Source: an uncultured Bacteroidaceae bacterium (lineage in GTDB: Bacteria; Bacteroidota; Bacteroidia; Bacteroidales; Bacteroidaceae). From it: a stretch of 7,952 nt of DNA. The notes under the pieces were generated by a model. The model was not told the origin of the DNA and did no database searches. It worked only from the letters and a program-made list of their open reading frames with translations. The translations under genes were made by a program, and so were the position numbers. The stretch covers positions 1 to 7,952 of the forward strand of contig CAJGCJ010000089.1 of NCBI GenBank assembly GCA_904501775.1, written 5' to 3'. Below, piece after piece: positions 1-7,355 of the stretch (position 1 is the stretch's first letter; each line of letters starts with the position of its first letter).

Positions 1-3000
1 ATAGTCTCGTGGAGTGATGATGCAGATGAAAGTGCCTCGCCCTTAGATATAATTGCTGCAAGCGGAGAACGCTCTACAATTGTGAACTGCTGCATTGCAA
101 CCTCGTGGCCCGCAGGAGCAAATACCTGTGCCTCGCGATGTTTCAGACGGACATTGAGTAATATCTCGTCGCCTTTCTTTGTCGCTTTCTTTATGCTGGT
201 CTTCTTCAGTGTGAAATACTCCTTAACTGTCTCGTAGCTCTTTGCTGAGGGGGCCTTTACCTTCTTTGTATATATGACATCGCCATTCTTTACAATTTCG
301 TATACAATGTCAAACTCATTAAGGTTTGTGAAGTTGTACTTGTTCTTAATCTGGATGCAAGCAATGTTGTATTCGCTGTTCAGGTCGGGCATTGAAATCT
401 CAACGAACTGGTGAGCAGCCTTTACCTCTTTGAGCTTTCCGCCTTCCTGACGCAATGGAGATACAATACCGTTTGAGCAGAAGTTGCCCTGATGAGGGCC
501 GGGATAGTCATATCCAGTGTGAATCTGATAGATACCCTGCTTCATCTTCTGTGGGTCGTATATCGCTTGGTCTACCCAGTCCCAGATACAACCGCCAATG
601 CATGAGTTAGAAGCCTCAATCTTCTGCCAATACTCTTTGAGGTTACCTATAGCGTTACCCATAGCGTGTGCATACTCGCAAATAAACATGGGCTTGTCGA
701 GGTTGTTTGTGTTCTCTTCCATCCATGCCTGTCCGGGGTACATCTTAGAGTAGAAGTCGCTGAAACGGCCACCGCCATAGTTGCCGCTTGAACGTGTTCC
801 CTCATAGTGTACGGGGCGGCTGTCGAGCTTCTTGGCTGCATCGTAGCAGGGGCCGAAGTTCTCGCCGTTACCGGCCTCGTTGCCAAGACTCCACATTACA
901 ACGCTGGCGTGGTTGCGGTCACGCAATACCATGCGGTCGATACGGTCGACAAATGCGGGAATCCATGACGGCTTGTCCGAAATGGTTTGGTTGGCGTGGT
1001 CCTCAAGGTCGGCCTCGTCGCAGCAGTAGAGTCCGTAGTGGTCGAACATTGCATACATGCGTGCGGGGTTGGGGTAGTGGCTGGTGCGGATGGTGTTGAT
1101 GTTGTTCTGCTTCATAAGCAATACATCCTGCAACATGCCTTCAGTTCTTACTGCACGTCCATACTCGGGATGTGTGTCGTGACGGTTTACACCCTTGAAG
1201 AATACTCTTTCACCGTTGATGTATACCAATGAGTTTTCAATCTTGATATCGCGGAAACCGTGCTTTGTTGAGAATGCCATCTCCTGATTACCGTTCTCGT
1301 CCATCTGTACAATGCGTACAGTGTAGAGATGAGGTTTCTCGGCGCTCCACAACTTGATGTTGTCAACCTTCAGTTTGATGTCACCGTTGAGTGCTGCAAT
1401 ACGTGCAGCAGTGTTAAGTGCCAATGTGTCGCATGCGATAAGCTCGCCTTCGGGGCTGTAGATGGCTGCTTTGATAAATTTTTTGCCAATTACATAGTCG
1501 CGGTTGTCCAACTCAAAGTTTACGTTAACCTCGGCGCTGTTTCTGTCATCCGAGAGCTTGCTTGTGATATAGTGGTCGCGAACCGATGCCATAGGCACGT
1601 TGTAAAGGTATACATCGCGGAAGATACCGCTCATGCGGAACATGTCCTGACATTCGAGGTAAGAACCGTCGCTCCAGCGGAACACCTGTACTGCAAGTTT
1701 GTTCTCTCCCTTCTTGAGGTATTTTGTAAGGTCGAACTCTGTAACGTTGTTTGCACCCTGAGTATATCCTACATACTCCCCGTTAAGCCATACCAATGCT
1801 GCAGAATATATACCTCCAAAGTGGATGAATGTGCGACGGCCATCCCAGTTTTCGGGAATTTCGAATGTGCGTACATAAGAACCTACAGGGTTGATGCCGT
1901 AGTTTTTGCCTTCGTCATTGAATCCGGGACGTGCGTTGATGAAAGGAGGTGTATTTGAGTGGGGATACTCTACGTTGTTGTAGATGGGTTTGTCATATCC
2001 GTGCATCTCCCAGTTCGAGGGTACGGGAATCTCGTCCCAAGCCGATACGTCGAAGCCCTCCTCAAAGAAGGTAAGGGGGCGGAGTGAAGGCTCGCTTACA
2101 AGATTGAATTTCCATGTGCCGTTCAGTGTCTGGTAACGTGCGTTGACGGGCTCGGTCCATGGTGTTGCATAATATGCAGCGTCGGCAAGCATCTCGGCCT
2201 CGTTGTTGTAAGGCATATATGTAGCATTGCCACGCTCTTTATTCTCTGCAAAAATGGTCTCATCCTCCCATTTGGGTGATGCAATCTTAGGCTTTTCAAC
2301 CTGCTCGAATGTGAACCATGCACAACTGTCTGCGGGGTTCTTCTCTACAAGCATCATTTGGCCATTCTGAAGGCTGTACATCCTGTCCGACTTGTTGTGC
2401 GATACGATGATGTACTTTCCTTTCTCTCCTTCAATGGGCTCGAGACGGAACTTTGCATTCGCCCATTCGCCTATGGTTGTACCCCACTGCAAAAGATAAT
2501 TTATCTCAGTGTTGGAACCTCCATCATCGAAATACTGTCCGTAGAATGCATTCTCAATAGCAAATGTGAAGGTGTCTATGGTCTTTACATGCCAATATTG
2601 TCCACGGTTGTTGGCTTCAATCTCTTCGCCAAAAATTTTGGCACCATTATCGCCTGTGTCTTTGTTTCCAAGAATAATCTGTGGATTTTTTGCCCATTTG
2701 ATGTGGTAGGTGAGATCGTCGTCAAAGCCGGCATATACCGATTCCTCAATGCGGAACTTCGCCGCTTTATGTGTCTCGGCTTTCTCTTTGCTTATAAGAA
2801 CGAGCTTGCCTTTTGATTTTGCTACTGCAACATTGGGGCTGTTGGTGGGGATAAGCAATCCGTTCTCATACTTCCAAAGCTGTGCCTCGTCAGAACCGTT
2901 GTTCTCGCCCAATTCCACTTGACTGCCGTTTACGCGCAATGCCTTGTTGGTAAGGGGGTTGATGATGCGCCAGCTGCCCGATAGCTCCGAAATCTTCCAG

Positions 3001-3203
3001 AACTGTGCTGTGTTGCCTTTCTCGTAGTCGGTAAGTGATACGGCATTGTCTTTAACTTCGGTAACGACATTCTCTTTGTCGCCCGATGCGTAAACATGAT
3101 ACAACTTACCTTTTGCAAATGTAGTCTGTGCAAAACTGCTTGTGGCGATGAAGAGTGCCGCAAGTGTAAGCATCAGAGTGCTCATAAGTTTGTTTTTAGA
3201 CAT
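1..3203 (-). CDS. Secreted GH2 beta-galactosidase (LacZ family) with ricin-like N-terminal extension, 3' end outside the window
   Basis: The frame stays open from the ATG at 3203 to the left edge: 1067 complete codons, C-terminus missing. It predicts a glycosidase that hydrolyses terminal beta-galactosides, or a related beta-glycoside, outside the cytoplasm. Residues 1-25 form a signal peptide (KNK, hydrophobic core, cleavage near SFA|Q). There is no lipobox cysteine, so a periplasmic location is likely. Residues about 26-330 form an extension absent from E. coli LacZ, with Q-x-W motifs at Q67, Q108 and Q202 as in ricin-type beta-trefoils. The GH2 sugar-binding domain starts near 350, an Ig-like domain follows at about 525-640, and the TIM barrel runs from about 650 to 930. 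Next comes a DUF4981-like domain. The LacZ residues match with almost identical spacing: H675 (NRHD), H709 (SHYP), E734 and H736 (Mg site), acid/base E776 (SLGNEAG) and nucleophile E843 (ICEYAHAMGN). The small C-terminal beta-sandwich should lie beyond the edge. The true substrate is unknown, and no SusC/SusD pair is in view. Confidence 0.93.
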   Translation of the reverse strand, partial: MSKNKLMSTLMLTLAALFIATSSFAQTTFAKGKLYHVYASGDKENVVTEVKDNAVSLTDYEKGNTAQFWKISELSGSWRIINPLTNKALRVNGSQVELGENNGSDEAQLWKYENGLLIPTNSPNVAVAKSKGKLVLISKEKAETHKAAKFRIEESVYAGFDDDLTYHIKWAKNPQIILGNKDTGDNGAKIFGEEIEANNRGQYWHVKTIDTFTFAIENAFYGQYFDDGGSNTEINYLLQWGTTIGEWANAKFRLEPIEGEKGKYIIVSHNKSDRMYSLQNGQMMLVEKNPADSCAWFTFEQVEKPKIASPKWEDETIFAENKERGNATYMPYNNEAEMLADAAYYATPWTEPVNARYQTLNGTWKFNLVSEPSLRPLTFFEEGFDVSAWDEIPVPSNWEMHGYDKPIYNNVEYPHSNTPPFINARPGFNDEGKNYGINPVGSYVRTFEIPENWDGRRTFIHFGGIYSAALVWLNGEYVGYTQGANNVTEFDLTKYLKKGENKLAVQVFRWSDGSYLECQDMFRMSGIFRDVYLYNVPMASVRDHYITSKLSDDRNSAEVNVNFELDNRDYVIGKKFIKAAIYSPEGELIACDTLALNTAARIAALNGDIKLKVDNIKLWSAEKPHLYTVRIVQMDENGNQEMAFSTKHGFRDIKIENSLVYINGERVFFKGVNRHDTHPEYGRAVRTEGMLQDVLLMKQNNINTIRTSHYPNPARMYAMFDHYGLYCCDEADLEDHANQTISDKPSWIPAFVDRIDRMVLRDRNHASVVMWSLGNEAGNGENFGPCYDAAKKLDSRPVHYEGTRSSGNYGGGRFSDFYSKMYPGQAWMEENTNNLDKPMFICEYAHAMGNAIGNLKEYWQKIEASNSCIGGCIWDWVDQAIYDPQKMKQGIYQIHTGYDYPGPHQGNFCSNGIVSPLRQEGGKLKEVKAAHQFVEISMPDLNSEYNIACIQIKNKYNFTNLNEFDIVYEIVKNGDVIYTKKVKAPSAKSYETVKEYFTLKKTSIKKATKKGDEILLNVRLKHREAQVFAPAGHEVAMQQFTIVERSPLAAIISKGEALSSASSLHET

Positions 3204-3331
3204 AGTAGTATTTTTAGTTAAAGTTATTGTTTCAGCTCTTTACGGGTGCGCTTTGTGTCTGTTTTCGGTGTGTTTCCGATGCTCAGTAGCCTTTTATGGC
3301 ATGCAGTTAAAGCGTGTTTGCCTGTAAAATG

Positions 3332-3339
3332 CGAAGATA
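3332..3339 (-). promoter_or_regulatory. Probable Bacteroidetes-type -7 promoter element for the GH2 gene
   Basis: Read on the minus strand this is TATCTTCG, one base from the Bacteroidetes primary-sigma -7 consensus TAnnTTTG. It lies in the only sizeable gap between genes and points towards the GH2 start. A -33 TTTG at the usual spacing of about 19-21 bp is not present; only GTTTC-like bases sit nearby, at a shorter spacing. Transcription would start near 3325, giving an untranslated leader of about 120 nt. The match to a known consensus is what I see; use as a promoter is inference. Confidence 0.45.
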
Positions 3340-3361
3340 ATAAAATTAATCTAAAGAAACT

Positions 3362-3371
3362 GTTATATAAC
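3362..3371. repeat. 10-bp perfect palindrome upstream of the GH2 promoter
   Basis: GTTATATAAC reads the same on both strands. It lies about 22 bp upstream of the probable -7 element, around where a -33 element or an activator site would sit. It could be a regulator half-site pair or simply an AT-rich chance palindrome. Nothing in the window identifies a cognate regulator. Confidence 0.3.
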
Positions 3372-3395
3372 GAAATAAATTGTGTGGAATTTAAT

Positions 3396-4655
3396 TTATA
3401 CGTTGATGACAAGTATATCGTCCCACGATGTCGTGTATTGTGGCGAGAGGAATTGCCTGTTGGTGTGGTCGGTGATTTTTCCTTGCGATACCAATTTTAT
3501 GGCATGAGGGCCCTGTGACGCGTTTATGCGGTCTATCGTCTCCATTAACTTCCTGTGCTTGGGGCGGTCGATGGTGTCGAAGAGTTCGCCTTGCATCGCT
3601 GTGCAGGATGTTATCTCACTAAGGCTGATACCGCTCTTCTTGTAGCCATAGCCGTTGCGGTATATCTGCTGCAATAGCTCAATGGCTGCCTTTGTTATTT
3701 CCAACGTGCTGTCGGTGGGTGTGATAAAACGCATTGTAGCAGCCTCGTAGTATTGGGGGTGGTCGTCGCGATGGCGATTTGTAAAGATATATACCTGCAG
3801 CTGTTGTGCTACTGAATGCTGACGACGTAGCTTCTCGGCAGCAGATGCTGCAAAGGTAGATATGGTCTCGTGGAGTTCCTGCAGCGTGTACAACTCTTTT
3901 GAGAAGGAGCGCGAAACGCTTATGCTCTGCTTGTCGGCAGCCTGATGACAGAACTCGATACATGGAGTGCCATGCAGCTCGTTCCATGTACGCACTCCGT
4001 TTATATTCATGCGGTTATGTACCCATTCTTCGCTCAATGAACAGAACTGTGCGGCAGTGTGTATGTGGCATCCTTCGAGCATCTTCGTGTGTCGGCGACC
4101 AATGCCCCATACCTCGTTTATGGGATATGTCGACAGTACTTTGGCAATGTCTTCGCTGCGATACATAAGGCAGGCACTATTTAGTTTGGGGTATTTCTTG
4201 CATAGTTTGCTTGCTATCTTGGCAAGGGTCTTGGTAGGTGATATCCCAATGCTGACAGGTATCCCGGTTCCTTTGCGTATGGTGCGTGCGAGTCTTTCGC
4301 CAACCTCTTTCAGGGTGTCGGTACGGTAGTTGTCGAGACGCAGAAAGGCTTCGTCTATAGAGTAGATTTCAATATGTTCGACATTGCTTTTGAGGGTGGA
4401 CATTACCCGTTGCGACATGTCTCCGTACAGATGATAGTTTGCCGAGTGTACCGATACGTTCTCTCTCTTTACAAGCTGGCGTATCTGATAGAGCGGCTGT
4501 CCCATCTTTATTCCTAAAGTCTTGGCTTCGTTGCTGCGCGACACAACGCAACCGTCATTGTTGCTTAGCACAACAACAGGGCGTCCTTCGAGCGAGGGGT
4601 TGAATACTCTCTCGCACGATACAAAAAAGTTATTGCAGTCGCACAGTCCGAACAT
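3396..4655 (-). CDS. umuC: UmuC, Y-family translesion DNA polymerase (Pol V catalytic subunit)
   Basis: This 419-residue protein is close to E. coli UmuC (422) along its whole length. Y-family polymerases insert nucleotides opposite damaged bases at low fidelity; Pol V is UmuC with two cleaved UmuD' subunits plus RecA and ATP. The palm carries the metal ligands D6 (LCDCNNFF) and D101/E102 (YSIDEAF). The steric-gate position is F11, where E. coli UmuC has Y11. SNNDGCVVSR (31-40) and YGDMSQRVMSTL (77-88) are typical UmuC segments. PTKTLAKIASKL (140-151) and the helix-hairpin-helix region around 178-190 (NEVWGIGRRH) follow. QGELFD (355-360) matches the beta-clamp motif at the same place as QLNLFD in E. 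coli. The C-terminus (SPQYTTSWDDI) is the DUF4113-type tail of UmuC rather than DinB. Nothing indicates loss of function. It follows umuD after 73 nt with no terminator, so it is probably co-transcribed. The start aligns with the first residue of E. coli UmuC. Confidence 0.95.
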   Translation of the reverse strand: MFGLCDCNNFFVSCERVFNPSLEGRPVVVLSNNDGCVVSRSNEAKTLGIKMGQPLYQIRQLVKRENVSVHSANYHLYGDMSQRVMSTLKSNVEHIEIYSIDEAFLRLDNYRTDTLKEVGERLARTIRKGTGIPVSIGISPTKTLAKIASKLCKKYPKLNSACLMYRSEDIAKVLSTYPINEVWGIGRRHTKMLEGCHIHTAAQFCSLSEEWVHNRMNINGVRTWNELHGTPCIEFCHQAADKQSISVSRSFSKELYTLQELHETISTFAASAAEKLRRQHSVAQQLQVYIFTNRHRDDHPQYYEAATMRFITPTDSTLEITKAAIELLQQIYRNGYGYKKSGISLSEITSCTAMQGELFDTIDRPKHRKLMETIDRINASQGPHAIKLVSQGKITDHTNRQFLSPQYTTSWDDILVINV

Positions 4656-4728
4656 TCTTGATGTTATGGTATCAGATGGGTAATAGGGGTAAGTTGACGG
4701 TAGATGTTGGCGGTGTCGTATGTATTCT

Positions 4729-5157
4729 CTACGCTTTCTTTATAATGTAGGTTACGATTCCCCATATTATAAAGTCGTTTTCTCCTGTTACTTTTATAGG
4801 GCGGAACTCTCTGTTTGCAGGCATCAGCAGTCCATATCCGTCGTGACGTTCAAAGCGCTTTAGTGTGAATTCACCGTCGATGTAGCAGACTGCAAGGCTG
4901 CCGTCGTGCGGTTCAAGGCTCTTGTCTATCACAAGGAGATCTCCGTCGTTTATCCCTTCGTCGACCATTGAAAGGCCGCTTACAAGTGCATAGAATGTTG
5001 ATGCGGGGTTCTTTATAAGTTCGCGGTTGAGGTCGAGCTTGGTCGACGCATAGTCGTCGGCAGGCGAGGGGAAACCCGCTGCCACACGCTCCTCGGAAAG
5101 TGGAATCTCCATGCTTCCATTGCTCTGCGGAGTGAATATGTCTATGTTGCCGCCCAT
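4729..5157 (-). CDS. umuD: UmuD, self-cleaving S24-family subunit of DNA polymerase V
   Basis: UmuD is an S24 peptidase-fold protein that cuts itself on contact with the RecA-DNA filament. The shortened UmuD' then binds UmuC to form the active translesion polymerase. I chose the ATG at 5157, giving 142 residues. It overlaps the stop of the preceding hydrolase by one base (TGATG), which favours translational coupling. A GTG directly before it (5160) would add one residue. Numbering from the ATG, the cleavage site is A27|G28 within AAGFPSPADDY, as in E. coli CGFPSPAADY but with Ala before the scissile bond, as in LexA. The nucleophile is S63 (SGLSMVDEG) and the general base K100 (FTLKRF), with the same 37-residue spacing as E. 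coli S60/K97. There is no N-terminal helix-turn-helix, so it is UmuD rather than a LexA or phage repressor. No SOS-type operator was recognised upstream. Confidence 0.94.
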   Translation of the reverse strand: MGGNIDIFTPQSNGSMEIPLSEERVAAGFPSPADDYASTKLDLNRELIKNPASTFYALVSGLSMVDEGINDGDLLVIDKSLEPHDGSLAVCYIDGEFTLKRFERHDGYGLLMPANREFRPIKVTGENDFIIWGIVTYIIKKA

Positions 5158-6092
5158 CACTTTATAAAACTGCTTATCCGTTCAATAAGTTCACTCTTTA
5201 TGGGAAGAGAGTGGTCTTTGTATGTCTCAAGTTGCATGAGCATATTGTCGTGCTCGCAATGCTTGAGTACGTGGTTCATATCCTTTATTATGTAGTACGA
5301 CGAAAACATGCGGGCCATGAAGAGTTTCTGCGACTCCTGTGTGCTCACCTGAATATCCTTGTCACCCTGTAGAATAAGAACGGGTATCTTGAGCTTGGCA
5401 ATCTCTTGTGCAGGGTCGTACCTGAACCACGACATAAGGTATGGCTGTATACTTTTACGGTAGAGCGATTCAAGATATTGGGGAACATCCTCAACAACCT
5501 CTCCTTGACACAGCCTGCTGTTTATCTTCTCGGCAAGCTCTTTCAGAACCGGAGATTGTTTATTCAACTGCTCTTCAATAATGGTATATGCAGGCGAGCC
5601 GCAACCGGCTATTGATATGTATGCCTTTACATGGCTGCTTCTGTTGCTTGCTATCATTCCAATGAGCGAACCTTCGCTGTGTCCGGCAATTGCAATCTTT
5701 GTGAAACGGGAATCTTTGGACAGAGTGTCGGCCCACGCTATGGCATCGTCTATGTAATGTTCGAACCGCAAATCTTCTTCCCTTGTGCCGGCATCGGCAC
5801 TCAGTCCTATTCCGCGCTTGTCGTATCGAAGGGTTGCAATTCCCCTTCCGGCAAGTTCCTGTGCCAGATAGAGCAAAGAGTTGTTTCTATACTCGGTGCC
5901 TATTGTGTTTCCGTCCATGTCGGTTGGTCCGCTGCCGGCTATCAGTATCACGATAGGGCAGGGAATTCCATCCTGCGGAACGGTTATCTTGCCATGTATG
6001 TTGCCTGCCGGAGTCGAGAGTACAATCTCTTCGCCGACGACACTGAGTATGGCAAATGTCAGCAGTACGAGTATAGCTACAAATCTTCTCAT
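5157..6092 (-). CDS. Secreted alpha/beta hydrolase (serine esterase/peptidase-like)
   Basis: This 311-residue protein begins with a signal peptide: MRRF, a hydrophobic stretch to about residue 19, and likely cleavage near VVG|EE. It should act in the periplasm or at the envelope. The alpha/beta-hydrolase fold is shown by an oxyanion segment IAGSGPTDMDGN (51-62), RYDKRGIGLS (89-98), and the nucleophile elbow G137-H-S139-E-G141. The probable catalytic acid is D246 in LQGDKDIQV, and the catalytic histidine is H274 in KDMNHVLK. The triad looks complete. The arrangement fits the broad family often annotated as S33 serine aminopeptidase-like or acyl esterase; the substrate cannot be read from sequence. 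It starts 27 nt after the ddl-like gene, and its TGA overlaps the umuD ATG, so it sits inside the operon. A role in trimming or deacylating cell-wall material would suit its upstream neighbours, but that is inference from position only. Confidence 0.88.
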   Translation of the reverse strand: MRRFVAILVLLTFAILSVVGEEIVLSTPAGNIHGKITVPQDGIPCPIVILIAGSGPTDMDGNTIGTEYRNNSLLYLAQELAGRGIATLRYDKRGIGLSADAGTREEDLRFEHYIDDAIAWADTLSKDSRFTKIAIAGHSEGSLIGMIASNRSSHVKAYISIAGCGSPAYTIIEEQLNKQSPVLKELAEKINSRLCQGEVVEDVPQYLESLYRKSIQPYLMSWFRYDPAQEIAKLKIPVLILQGDKDIQVSTQESQKLFMARMFSSYYIIKDMNHVLKHCEHDNMLMQLETYKDHSLPIKSELIERISSFIK

Positions 6093-6119
6093 TATTGTTT
6101 TCTGTGTTTGCGTTGAATT

Positions 6120-7322
6120 TTATTTTCCGAATTTGCCACCCAACTTGCCGCCGGTCTTTCCGCCTCCAACATTCTTTGATGCAAAGATGTTCTCGCCATA
6201 GTTGACAGCCTTGAATCCGGCATCCTGCTTACGTCTGAAGGCGATGTCTATGAGCTTGTCTATCAGTGTGCCGAAGTTTATGCCGCTGTACTCCCAAAGG
6301 TAGAACGAGAGTGAGCCGGGGATGGTGTTTATTTCGTTTACAAAGATATCGTTTGTTGCCTCGTCTATGATAAAGTCTATTCGGGCAACTCCATCACATG
6401 ACAGTGCACGGAATGTGTCGCAAGCTGCCTGCTGTATGAATTTTGTACTCTCTTCGGGCAGATTGGCAGGTATCTCGCGTACGGTCGACTGCATGCCTTG
6501 CGACTGTTTGCCACCACCGTTCATGTATTTGTCCTGATAAGAGAGAATCTCGCCACTGCGTACAGGTACCTCGCATACCGAAGGCTGGCACTCGTAGTAG
6601 TTGCCAAGAACGGCACAGTTTACCTCTTTCAACTTCTGTACATATTTTTCTATGATTATGCGGCTTGTGAAAGAGATGGCATAGTCAACCGCGTCAATTA
6701 ACTCCTCGCGATTATGTGCAGCGCGTATTCCGACGCTTGAACCACTGTTGGCGGGTTTTACAATTACAGGATATCCGAGTCTCTCCTCTATGTTCTTTAT
6801 GCACTCCTCCTTCTTGTCGTCCCACTCCTTGTCACTGAACCAGCTGTAGTCGATTACGGGTATGCCGCACTCCTTGAGAATCATCTTCATTGTTATCTTG
6901 TCCATTCCGTTTGCCGATGCAAGTGTGTTGCAGCCGGTGTAGGGAATGCCCGAGAATTCCATTACTCCCTGAAATGTTCCATCCTCGCAGTTTGTGCCGT
7001 GCAATGCAGGCAGTATGACATCAAGTTTTGTTATAACCTTTTTCTGAAGGAATTTCCTGTTAGAACGATAAAGGTTGGTGTCACCATAGATGGGCTTCAT
7101 GTAAACCTCTTCGCACATCGACAGCAATCGCTTGGTGCCGCGATAATTTGCTACATCGAGCAATGCCTCGCCACTGTACCACTTTCCCTCTTTCGTTATA
7201 TATATGGGGGTTATCTCATACTTCTCTTTGTCCATAGCCTGTATGGCTTGGTTGGCTGTGATTACCGAAATCTCATTCTCGACCGATCTTCCGCCGAAAA
7301 CTACTCCTACATTAATTTTCAT
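6120..7322 (-). CDS. ddl: D-alanine--D-alanine ligase family protein
   Basis: This ATP-grasp enzyme should join two D-alanines in the cytoplasm, supplying the dipeptide that MurF adds to the peptidoglycan precursor. At 400 residues it is longer than E. coli DdlB (306). The motifs run in order: FGGRSVENEIS (9-19, E15 for the first D-Ala), LHGTNCEDGTFQG (108-120), VKPANSGSSVGI (188-199), E233, then the omega loop SYQDKYM (261-267). RIDF (314-317; R314, D316) and NEINTIPGS (329-337; E330 and N332 as Mg ligands) complete the site. K265-Y266 aligns with the K215-Y216 pair of E. coli DdlB, which favours D-Ala over D-lactate as second substrate; VanA-type ligases lack this pair. The insert after the loop (NGGGKQSQGM) and the region SLSFYLWEYSGI remind me of Firmicutes homologues. 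The last 15 residues are a Gly/Lys repeat outside the catalytic fold. It lies 33 nt after the murF-like gene, so both steps are probably co-expressed. Confidence 0.92.
   Translation of the reverse strand: MKINVGVVFGGRSVENEISVITANQAIQAMDKEKYEITPIYITKEGKWYSGEALLDVANYRGTKRLLSMCEEVYMKPIYGDTNLYRSNRKFLQKKVITKLDVILPALHGTNCEDGTFQGVMEFSGIPYTGCNTLASANGMDKITMKMILKECGIPVIDYSWFSDKEWDDKKEECIKNIEERLGYPVIVKPANSGSSVGIRAAHNREELIDAVDYAISFTSRIIIEKYVQKLKEVNCAVLGNYYECQPSVCEVPVRSGEILSYQDKYMNGGGKQSQGMQSTVREIPANLPEESTKFIQQAACDTFRALSCDGVARIDFIIDEATNDIFVNEINTIPGSLSFYLWEYSGINFGTLIDKLIDIAFRRKQDAGFKAVNYGENIFASKNVGGGKTGGKLGGKFGK
6123..6167 (-). repeat. Gly/Lys-rich repeat encoding the C-terminal tail of the D-Ala-D-Ala ligase
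   Basis: Residues 386-400 of the ligase read GGGKTGGKLGGKFGK, about four imperfect copies of a G-G-K-x unit ending at the stop codon. The tail is strongly basic and flexible, and it follows the end of the ATP-grasp fold. The DNA repeat is imperfect because codons vary, which suggests the protein pattern is maintained rather than newly duplicated. A role in binding nucleic acid, lipid or wall polymer is possible but not shown. Confidence 0.75.
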
Positions 7323-7355
7323 CGTTGTATTATGTTTTTTTATTTATGTTTTCAG

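Larger units (their letters stand above)
3204..3395 (-). other. Intergenic region between umuC and the GH2 gene
   Basis: This 192-bp gap is the longest non-coding stretch in the window and is AT-rich in its umuC-proximal half. It holds the probable -7 element, a 10-bp perfect palindrome (GTTATATAAC, 3362-3371), and a leader of about 120 nt ending in an A-rich tract before the GH2 ATG. That tract is typical of Bacteroidetes genes that start without a clear Shine-Dalgarno site. I found no convincing rho-independent terminator after umuC: no GC-rich stem followed by a T run. Read-through from the upstream operon therefore cannot be excluded. A 62-codon frame on the same strand (3224-3412) starts inside umuC and resembles nothing I know; I do not call it. 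Confidence 0.7.

Noticed and set aside
1329..1958. A 209-codon plus-strand open frame
   Set aside because: It lies antisense inside the GH2 coding region, is Cys/Val-rich with no recognisable domain, and is explained by the codon bias of the conserved minus-strand gene.
2358..2816. A 152-codon plus-strand open frame
   Set aside because: It is antisense to the ricin-like part of the GH2 protein, with no known motif, while the opposite strand is continuous with a clearly conserved enzyme.
3266..3280. A small stem (TCGG/CCGA) in the GH2 leader
   Set aside because: Only four base pairs around a seven-base loop with no following T run; too weak for a terminator or riboswitch claim.
3224..3412. 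A 62-codon minus-strand frame overlapping the end of umuC and the GH2 leader
   Set aside because: It starts upstream of the probable promoter and inside umuC, resembles no known protein, and its composition looks like translated non-coding DNA.
5631..6116. A 161-codon plus-strand open frame
   Set aside because: It is antisense to the alpha/beta hydrolase, whose signal peptide and catalytic triad are intact on the other strand.
6341..6348. TATCTTTG on the minus strand, a perfect -7 promoter match
   Set aside because: It lies inside the conserved NDIFVNE-coding part of ddl and lacks a well-placed -33 TTTG, so it is most simply codon usage.
6120..7322. Van-type D-Ala-D-Lac ligase
   Set aside because: The omega loop keeps the K-Y pair typical of D-Ala-D-Ala ligases, and no vanH or vanX-like gene is visible nearby.
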